The notes under the pieces: model-generated
Told to the model about the DNA's origin: nothing
What the model saw: the letters and a program-made list of their open reading frames with translations, nothing else
Databases searched by the model: none
Shown: positions 56,215-64,000 of the stretch, in pieces
Numbering within the stretch: the first letter of the stretch is position 1
Layout of the letters: each line of letters begins with the position of its first letter
Source of the DNA: Cacajao melanocephalus
Lineage: Eukaryota; Chordata; Mammalia; Primates; Pitheciidae
Assembly: GCA_963573385.1 (NCBI GenBank)
Contig: CAUYLG010017874.1
Location: 1-64,000 of the forward strand
Length of the DNA: 64,000 nt
Direction: 5' to 3'
Position numbers and translations under genes: made by a program

Positions 56215-56596
56215 TGACAAATGACAAACTATTCCAACAGACAGTTCACCAAAGAAAATACACAAATAGCAAATAAGCAAGTGAAAAGCTGTTTAACATC
56301 ATTAGCCCTCAGGGAAATGCAAATGAAAAAGTACAGAGACATCACTATTCACCTATCAGAATGGCTACAATTAAGAAGACTTACATCCCAATTATTGACA
56401 AGAATGACAGCAACCAGAACTCTCATACATTGCTGGTAGAAGTGAACAAATGTACATTGCTTTGGAAATAGTTTGGCACTTTCTTGTAAAATTAAAGTGG
56501 CTGACCTGGTTTTCACTTCTAGACATTTGCCAGAGGGAAATGGAAATGTGCCCACAAAAAGAGTTGAGCAAGAATGTTTACAGCATATTTGTCCAT
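56215..56596 (+). mobile_element. L1M fragment, 5' part (split by an LTR)
   Basis: ORF2-tail-like text ('aacagacagttcaccaaaga', 'cacctatcagaatggctaca', 'ttgctggtagaagtgaacaa'). It breaks at 56596 and resumes at 57015. Confidence 0.85.
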
Positions 56597-57014
56597 TGTA
56601 TTTGTCAAGGTTCTTCAAATAAACAGAACCAGTAAGTTACATATACATAGAAAGAGAGAAAAAAACCTATGTTAAGAAATTGGCTCACATGATTACAGGG
56701 GCTAACAAGTTTGAAATCTGCAGGGAAAGCCAGCAGGCTGGAGACCCAGGGAAGAGTTAATGTTTCAGTCATGAATCTGAAGACAGCCTGGAGGCAGATT
56801 TCCCACTTTCTTAGGGAACCTCAGTCTGTTTCTTGTAAGGCAGTCAACTGATGAACCCATATTATGGAGGGCAATCTACTTTACTCAAAACCTATTAACT
56901 TAAATGATTATCACTTCTAAAAAATATTTCCACAACAACATCTAGATGGATGTTTGACCAAATATCTGGATACACATAGCCTAGCCAAGTTAACACACAA
57001 AACTAACCCTCACA
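56597..57014 (+). mobile_element. Solo MLT2-type LTR (ERVL)
   Basis: 418 bases beginning TG and ending CA. Internal text 'ggttcttcaaataaacagaa', 'gaaattggctcacatgatta', 'cccatattatggagggcaat' and 'ttgaccaaatatctggatac' matches MLT2/ERVL LTRs. The 5-bp target-site duplication tccat is intact on both sides (56592-56596 and 57015-57019). No viral coding sequence remains. Confidence 0.9.
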
Positions 57015-57475
57015 TCCATTATTACCCCAAACTGGAAATAACCCAAATCTTCATCGCTAGGAGAACGGGTAAATATTTATTTTGGTGTATTCATAGGATG
57101 AAACACTATCAAGCAATAAAGAAGTATAAACTACTAATATATGCAAAATATAGATGAATCTCCAAAATATTATATTAAGAGAATAAAGCCAAACACATAA
57201 GAATATATGCTGTACAATTCTGTTTTTGTGAAACTCAAAATCAAGTAAACCTAACCCATGGTGATAGAAATAGTACAGTGGTTGCTTGTGGGCGATGGGG
57301 ATATACTAGAAAGAGGCAAAAGAAAACATGAAGATATTCTGAGGTAATAAATGTATTATTTACCTTGATTAGAGTGTTGATTACAAGGATATATACACTT
57401 GTAAACATTTATATAGTTATCCATTTTAAAGTTGTGTATTTCGCTATCGGTAAATTTTACTTGATCTTTTAAAAA
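57015..57475 (+). mobile_element. L1M fragment, 3' part (continued)
   Basis: Continues the L1 across the LTR with 'accccaaactggaaataacc', then 'acaattctgtttttgtgaaa' and a 3' UTR ending near an A-rich tract. Confidence 0.85.
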
Positions 57476-57669
57476 AACTGGAGAGATTACAGTTCCTTCC
57501 TTTAAGGAGGCTACAGCCTGGTGGTAGAGACTGGCAGACAGGCATTTACTACACAGTATAAGTGAGGTACTTAACCTAATTCGCTTATTAAAGCTTTTAA
57601 AAGGGGACATGGGAAATGGGCATGGTATTTTTGAAAGCACCCCAGGTATCCTAATGTGCAGACTCATCA
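57476..57669. other. Intergenic, unassigned
   Basis: Short stretch without a named feature. Confidence 0.4.
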
Positions 57670-57765
57670 GTGTCCCAGTGAAGGCCAGGACTTTGCCATT
57701 ATTCACCTTTGAATCCACAGCAGGTACAGAGTCCAGCTCAAAAAATATTTGTTGAATAAATGGCA
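57670..57765 (+). mobile_element. L2 3'-end remnant
   Basis: 'aggccaggactttgccatta' leads to 'aaatatttgttgaataaatg', the usual L2 3' ending. Confidence 0.65.
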
Positions 57766-58429
57766 AAATTCTATGCTTCTCCTGAGCAAAAAAAAAAAAA
57801 ACCAAAAGTGTGATTCTGTGCCAGCAACCCTGCCTTCTAATTCCATCCAGCTTTTTATTTACATAATTCGAGACAAAGAGCCTGGGAGAGGATTGAGAAT
57901 GAAATCCAGGGATGACAAATATATTTCAACTTACCTATCAACTCTAAGCAATCGGAAGTAACAGTCAATACACTGTACTAAGAAGAACTCTGTGCCTGAG
58001 TCTGGGCTCAAAAAAGGAGAATATCTTGGTTGATTAATATTGTCTGCCGTAGGTATAAAAAATAACACAGCCCACTTTTGCCATCCCTGAAGAGCTCAAA
58101 TTCAACAACTGTATAATATCTAAATAAGAAACAGATACAACATATGTTGAGTCAACCTGGTTCCAACACAGAAAAAAAATTTTAAGAACTATTGGAAACC
58201 AAATCAAATATCTACACACTGAGAAGAGAGGGCCTATATTAATTTATTTAGAGGTGGTCCATGTCTACAAATGGGTAGATTTCCTTGAGTGGGCTGCAAC
58301 TGGCATATCATGGAATACCTATTCATATGCTCACATATTTTTGTTAGATATGTGTGTGTCTAACCTTTTCTGGAATGTCCAGGGTCTACAAATCAGTCAC
58401 TTACAGAACTCTAGAATTCAAGCAGGGTG
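57766..58429. other. Intergenic, nothing recognised
   Basis: An A-run at 57788-57800. No gene or named repeat otherwise. Confidence 0.45.
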
Positions 58430-58590
58430 GGACTACAATAGTAATTACAATTTATTAAATGTTAACCATGTGCCTGACATCGTACCAAACAATTATTGCG
58501 CCTAGTTACAAAGGTGGGAACTGGGCCTCAGAAAATATTAGTGGTAGGGAGGAATTCCAACTCTGGCATATCTGACTCTGTGCATTAGTC
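58430..58590 (-). mobile_element. MIR fragment (antisense)
   Basis: 'ttaaccatgtgcctgacatc' and 'aaaggtgggaactgggcctc' are MIR antisense phrases. Confidence 0.65.
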
Positions 58591-59619
58591 TGTATGGCTA
58601 CCTGTTCAGCTATATTATCTGAATAAGTAATTATTTTATGATTTTCCAGAAGGGAGCAACTCTGTGACCATACTGGTGGAGCTGTCTGACTATGTGCAAA
58701 AGTGCATGGGACACCTGTAACCCAGATGGCATGATTAGGCTTCTCTGGCATTGCCTGGGGTGGGCAGAAACATTCATGTCTCATTCTGGAGGCTTTTCTC
58801 CTGCCTCTTTGGTAGTTTTTGATACTAGCTTGGCCCTGATCTCTCACCTGTAATCTATTGCTAGAAAGACAACAAACGCTATTCCTGCCAGTTGTTGACA
58901 GTCCCTAAGAATATATCAACATGTACTCTACGTAAGTACATGCTAACATTGAGATCCTAGCTGTGAAGAGGCAAAACAAAAACAAAAACAATACCATACC
59001 CAGGAATGAGGACAAGAGACACTAAGGGAAGGGAGAAAAGGCGAGAATGGAAAAGAGGGAGAAAAAAAAGGGAAGAAGAAAAAAAAGAAGGGAAATGCAA
59101 TGAATGGAATTACTAATGAAATTGTCTACTTCAGTGCCACACAGAGAGAAACTAACTGCAATGTTGTTTTTTTCCTTCCAGATTATGTAACCACAGGACA
59201 GAAGCCTATCGGTCTAAAATCATTTCCTGATACCCAGATCGCTTTCTAATGAAGGGAAAAGTAAAATTTTTTGAAACTTAACCAGGAGATTAACGAAAGT
59301 TGCCATAGAATACCTTTTACCTTCCTTGAGCTTTCGGGTTTAATTTTCTTCAAGACTGCATTTAGAAATGAAAGCTATCTGTAATTCCATGGCTGTGATT
59401 CACCGTAAGGAGAAAGTTCTCCTACAGTGCCTCCTTCAGGCCAAACTGCCAGGAGCAATGAACCCTTAAAACAGCTTGGGACAGTTTGTTTCTGAGAGTG
59501 AGTCTGTACCACAGAAAAATCATTATAGTTAAAATGTAATAAAAAGAACAAAACAAAACAAACACCAAAAGCTGGGTCTTTGACCTGGGAACATAAATGT
59601 CTTAGAAATTGCCGTACCT
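58591..59619. other. Intergenic with a homopurine tract
   Basis: An uninterrupted purine run of 47 bases lies at 59049-59095, preceded by other purine-rich sequence. No gene. Confidence 0.5.
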
Positions 59620-59911
59620 GGCTGGGCACAGTGGCTCATGACTGTAATCCCAGCACTTTGGGAGGCTGAGACAGGTAGGTCACAGGAGTTTGAGACCAGG
59701 CTGGTCAACATGGTGAAACCCGCTGTCTACCAAAAAATACAAAAATTAGCTGGGCATGATGGCATGCACCTGTAATCCCAGCTATTCAGGTAGCTGAGAT
59801 GACAGAATTGCTTGAACCTGGGAGGCAGCAGTTGCAGTGAGCCAAGATCGTGCCACTGGGCTCCAACCTGCATGACAGAGTGAGAACCCATCTCAAAAAA
59901 ATAAATAAATT
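59620..59911 (+). mobile_element. Alu element, sense
   Basis: Starts ggctgggcacagtggctcat, has both arms and ends in (AAAT)n. A block of about ten bases before 'caggagtttgagaccaggct' is missing from the left arm. Confidence 0.94.
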
Positions 59912-62061
59912 CCCAAAAGAGTCCTGAATATCAAGTAGTTAATCACCATTACCCAAATAAAGAAATTGACACGAATTAAGAAACTGACCCAAGTTCACAC
60001 AGATATTAAATGGAAAAATCCAGATTAAAATTCAAGCCATTGAATTCCAAAATCCATATATTTTTCTTTGTGCCATACTGCAGTGCTAATTGGAGTAAAT
60101 AATTTTCAGCTTCTTTGTATTTTTGCCATAGAATTACCCAGAGGTTGCTTAGAAACAATTTGCTGATGTCCGAGTTTTCTTTGATGCATCATCCTAAGAG
60201 ACCTTTTGTTGTCCATCTGACTTCAGCAGTATTTGGAGTCCTGGGGTCCCTGAAGGATTGTAATGATGTCAGTGCTTCAGTGAATAACTCATCACTTGAA
60301 CACTGCCATCCTGTGAACTATAAGCAGTCCTAGACCTCCAAATTTTGCTCTGTTCTGTCATTTTCTGATACTCTGCAAGAAACATTCCTTTCTTCTTTTA
60401 ATGCAATTTTAAAATCTTTAGCTTTTGATAAAAAGAAAATGTAAGGCTATAATCCCCTTTTTTGCGCAAGAGTAAATTATTCCATACAATTGGAGTGTTT
60501 TACATGAGAAAGAAGGGTTAATTAGCGTCATTTTTACATATTTTTTCAGATCTAAAGGATCAGAATTGTATATGGGGGTGGCATGGAAAGAAAGAGTAAT
60601 GATAAAGGCAATTACTTGGTCTTAAATATCATGATGATACTCTGAAAATGATGAAATACCCTGTAAATGTTACATGATTGTACCATAATTGTTATTGCTG
60701 GAAGAATTATAAGGTTGGAAGAAGGATAATTATGATGATAGTAATATTCATTGATTCCCCATGGTGCTTCCCCACTCTGAGACATTTCAGAATTTCATCC
60801 CACTCAGCCCTTCCAACCTTATCCTCTGCTCCTCACACACAACAAATGTTCATCTACGTCCGTCAAGTTCCTCTGACAGTAGTGAATACTCACTGTATAT
60901 TCCAACTCTCACCCTTTTTTAGAGATACTCACTTTTAAATTCCTCCCCCTCAAATCCCAGGGCCTTACTGTTACCCAATTACCTAAACCCCACCCCTCTT
61001 CAAGTCACAGATCAAGTCCACCTGCCTTCCCTGGTCCATAGTGGCTTCTATCTGTCCTCAACTCCAATAGCACCTACCATCCAGACCACTGCCCAGGCTG
61101 TCACCAACTTGTCACAGTGTTTTTTGTGTGTGCATCAGTCAGATCCTAGAGGAAGTGGAGGACACATTCAACACAGGTGATTGAAGAGAATCTAATCAAG
61201 GGCTATCCATGAAAGTGTAGGTAGTGTAGAGGAAGCAAGCAAGGAATGATGAAGCACCCCGGGTGGGGAAACAGGCAACTCAGTGGGAGCTATGACTACC
61301 CCTGGTCTGACCAAGCAAGTGGAGGAAGAATCTACCATAACCCAGAGAGAATAGGAGTTTAAAGTGGCTCCTGACAGGAGGTGTGGCCTTGGTAAAGGAA
61401 TTCACCCACCAGCAAGAAGTGACTAAGAAGGGAGGGAGCCAGGAAGGGCCCCAATCTTCTGCTGATCTTCCCATGGACTGAACCCTCCAGGAAGCCAGGC
61501 AACAGGGAGTCAGTTGATGCAGACTATGGAAGTCATTCTGCCAAGAGCCAGAGCAGGATAGAGAGAGAATCTTTGTTTAGAGAATGGGCAGCTCGTACTG
61601 TATGTCTTGCTTCCTGAACTGAATTAATTGTGATCTCTGTTGGTTCCCACCACTTGTCAGTCAAATAATTACTTTCAGCTTCCACCACAGATAGAACAAA
61701 GCAAGGAGTGAATGTTTGCCTTTGTGCCTCTCAGCAGGTGTGTCTCTGCTCCTGGATCTTGAGAAGGTCCCCAGTACCTACTTTCTACATCTGAGGCTGC
61801 CTTACACACCCCAGCATGATAGTTCTGTTTTGTCCATTTTTACATGCTTAATAAGCACTGAAAACTAATCCTGGCTGTCTTACATACAAGGTAGCTATTT
61901 TATTTCCATAACTGGATTCAGCATATACTTGCATAGTGCTTATCCAATATCATTGAAGCACACCTCTATCTGAGAAAACAGAAAACCAATTAGTAAAGAA
62001 GAAATTTAAGCTCACTTAAACTACTTAGTGTTGCTTTTTTAAAAATTAAAAAACAACTGCT
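59912..62061. other. Intergenic, with old unassigned repeats
   Basis: At about 60985-61120 the text 'cttcaagtcacagatcaagt' resembles L2. At about 61130-61560 ('aggaatgatgaagcacccc', 'gagccagagcaggataga') it resembles another old interspersed repeat that I cannot name. No gene. Confidence 0.45.
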
Positions 62062-62368
<307 letters not shown>

Positions 62369-62682
62369 TCAGGGATGTTTTTGCATATTTCATACATTGT
62401 TTTTCATTGATGGCAGATATGATCAAACATGAACAAGGCAATTTATCGCTAAAATGTAGGTTTTGAAAATCCTTTATGATCAACCAAATAGCTCAGTTAG
62501 ATAGCATCTAATCTTTAAAAAAAAACTGTGTAATTTTTAAACTTATTTCTAAATAAAAACAAATAAACCAAAACCTTGAGCTACTAAAAATGAATCTTAC
62601 CCAATGACTTGATAACAACACTCCTCTTGTTCTTCCCACATTCATCACAGAACTGCACAGGCAGTAATACCTAATACAGTCT

Positions 62683-62861
62683 TTTTCTTTTCTTTTTCTT
62701 TTTTTTTTTAACAGTCAAGGTCTCCCTCCATTGCCCAGGTTGGAATTCAGTGGTGTGATCATAGCTCACTGTAACCTTGAGCTTGTGGGCTGAAGTGATT
62801 TTCCTGCCTCAGCCTCCAGAGGAGCTGGGACTATAGGCGTGTGTCACCACACACAGCTAAG
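62683..62861 (-). mobile_element. Partial Alu (monomer-like, antisense)
   Basis: T-rich start, 'tccattgcccaggttggaat', 'gctcactgtaaccttgagct', and ends after 'gtgtcaccacacacagcta'. Less than half an Alu in length. Confidence 0.85.
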
Positions 62862-63449
62862 AGAATAAATTCTTGTAGGTGAAAGAATAAATTAATGAAA
62901 TTATCTAGCACTCTGTTCCTTGATTCTGATACCCAATGACCCTCCCTGCTAGGAATCTCATTGCTAACTAAGCCCTGCTACAAAATTTATCTCCTCCTCT
63001 GTTTCCCCCATTGAAGATGGAAACAGATGAGAAATCAGCTCTGTACACAGTGACTAAATTTTTCCATAGTAAAATAGATTATTGCAACTTTGATAAACCT
63101 ACTTACAAAAAAACAAAATTTCAAAAATTAATTGGTTGCAGTGGTTACTAATCCTCCATGCAGTGGAGGATTTCTATCCCTACTCCCTACCTCAAAAAAA
63201 GCCTAAGAAGGTCAGGGACCTGGTTTATCTTGTTCCCTCATGGATTCCCAGCTGTCATCAAAATCCTGACACATAATATAAGCTCACCTGTTGTTCCCAA
63301 AGTGAACAGAAATCTACAATGTATCACCTGCAGCCATAGCTTCACTCTAAGGATATACTACTCCACTGGTGGGAGCCTATCTCTACATTATAATGATCAA
63401 CACAAAAACAAGAGCATTAATAATAATAAAATGCTACTGAGTGTCATGG
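62862..63449. other. Intergenic, nothing recognised
   Basis: The 108-codon open frame at 63158-63484 has no recognisable feature. No nameable repeat. Confidence 0.45.
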
Positions 63450-63670
63450 TCTGCTCTACCTGCTTTAATCTGTTAATAATTTAACCTTCAAATCAATCCT
63501 ATAAAAGTCCTATGAAGTAGACACTATGACTATTCTCATTTTACAAATGAAAAAACTGAGGCATGGACCATTTTCCCTATATTATGAGTCAAATAAAGAG
63601 GGAAGCCTGAACAGGAATCCAGACAGACAGCAGCAGAGCCAAACCTCTGAACATCTAACTGTAATGCCTC
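63450..63670 (-). mobile_element. MIR SINE (antisense)
   Basis: 'aatcctataaaagtcctatg', 'ttctcattttacaaatgaaa' and 'aactgaggcatggaccattt' are antisense MIR text. Confidence 0.8.
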
Positions 63671-64000
63671 TGCTTATCCTCCTAAAGGAAGTGACAGGAA
63701 TTCCTTTCAGATACTAGCTATGGTGTTTTCTAAGAAAACGGGTGAATAGTTGGATTCATTTTTTAAAAGTTTTGAAAATGTACCAACTTAAAACTTTGTA
63801 AGTTCTTCACAAACAATCAGATGAGTAATAAAAACATAAGGCTCAGCTGTCTTTTACAATATTGATAACCCACTGCAAATGGTTTGTTACTTTTCTTATC
63901 TCTACAATCATCGTTCAACTACTGTGTTTTTATCAGAACCCACTGGGTTTAGAATGGAAGGACAAAGTAGAGATATTACACTCGATGATTAAAAAATAGA
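63671..64000. other. Window end, nothing recognised
   Basis: Non-coding AT-rich sequence. Confidence 0.4.

Noticed and set aside
57356..57805. 149-codon minus-strand frame
   Set aside because: It spans the end of an L1M fragment and an L2 remnant, starts from a non-standard position and shows no domain.

Overview
This is nuclear DNA from a primate, most likely human. Alu and young L1 (L1P-type) repeats are scattered throughout, and the one gene has exons that translate to pyruvate dehydrogenase kinase 4 (PDK4). Human PDK4 lies on 7q21.3, where from memory it reads on the minus strand of the reference, so this window would be the reverse complement of the reference orientation. I cannot separate human from another great ape by reading alone.

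Layout: positions 1 to about 10.8 kb are intergenic DNA upstream of PDK4. They hold old L2 and L1 remnants, five Alu elements and no gene that I can support. From about 10.9 to 11.6 kb is the PDK4 promoter, with a GC-rich island, GC boxes, an inverted CCAAT box, a TATA-like AT element, three FOXO-like cores and one near-consensus ERR half-site. PDK4 runs from a transcription start near 11,573 to a poly(A) site near 24,172. It has 11 coding exons, every intron is GT-AG, and the exons join to an uninterrupted 411-codon reading frame (1,236 nt including stop). The introns carry a MIR, an L1 3' end, Alu and Alu-monomer insertions and two neighbouring MER5-like DNA transposon remnants. From 24.2 to 64 kb I find no gene. 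This stretch is a stack of old and younger repeats, including a broken 5'-truncated L1 of 1.9 kb, several L1M fragments, an MLT1 LTR, a solo MLT2 LTR, more Alu elements and many MIR/L2 remnants.

How the gene works: PDK4 is the mitochondrial kinase that switches off the pyruvate dehydrogenase complex in fasting, and the FOXO- and ERR-like promoter motifs fit that fasting-response role. I see no second gene that acts with it here.

I found no undescribed multi-gene system. The most unusual structure is an Alu at 53.4-53.95 kb. It is interrupted by a short duplication of its own sequence followed by a 216-bp copy, with no indels and about 96% identity, of unique/L2 DNA lying 1.2 kb upstream. Both junctions show 3-bp microhomology, which looks like a replication template-switch scar. 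A second short direct duplication (100 bp, 93% identity, also 1.2 kb apart) lies just downstream of PDK4.
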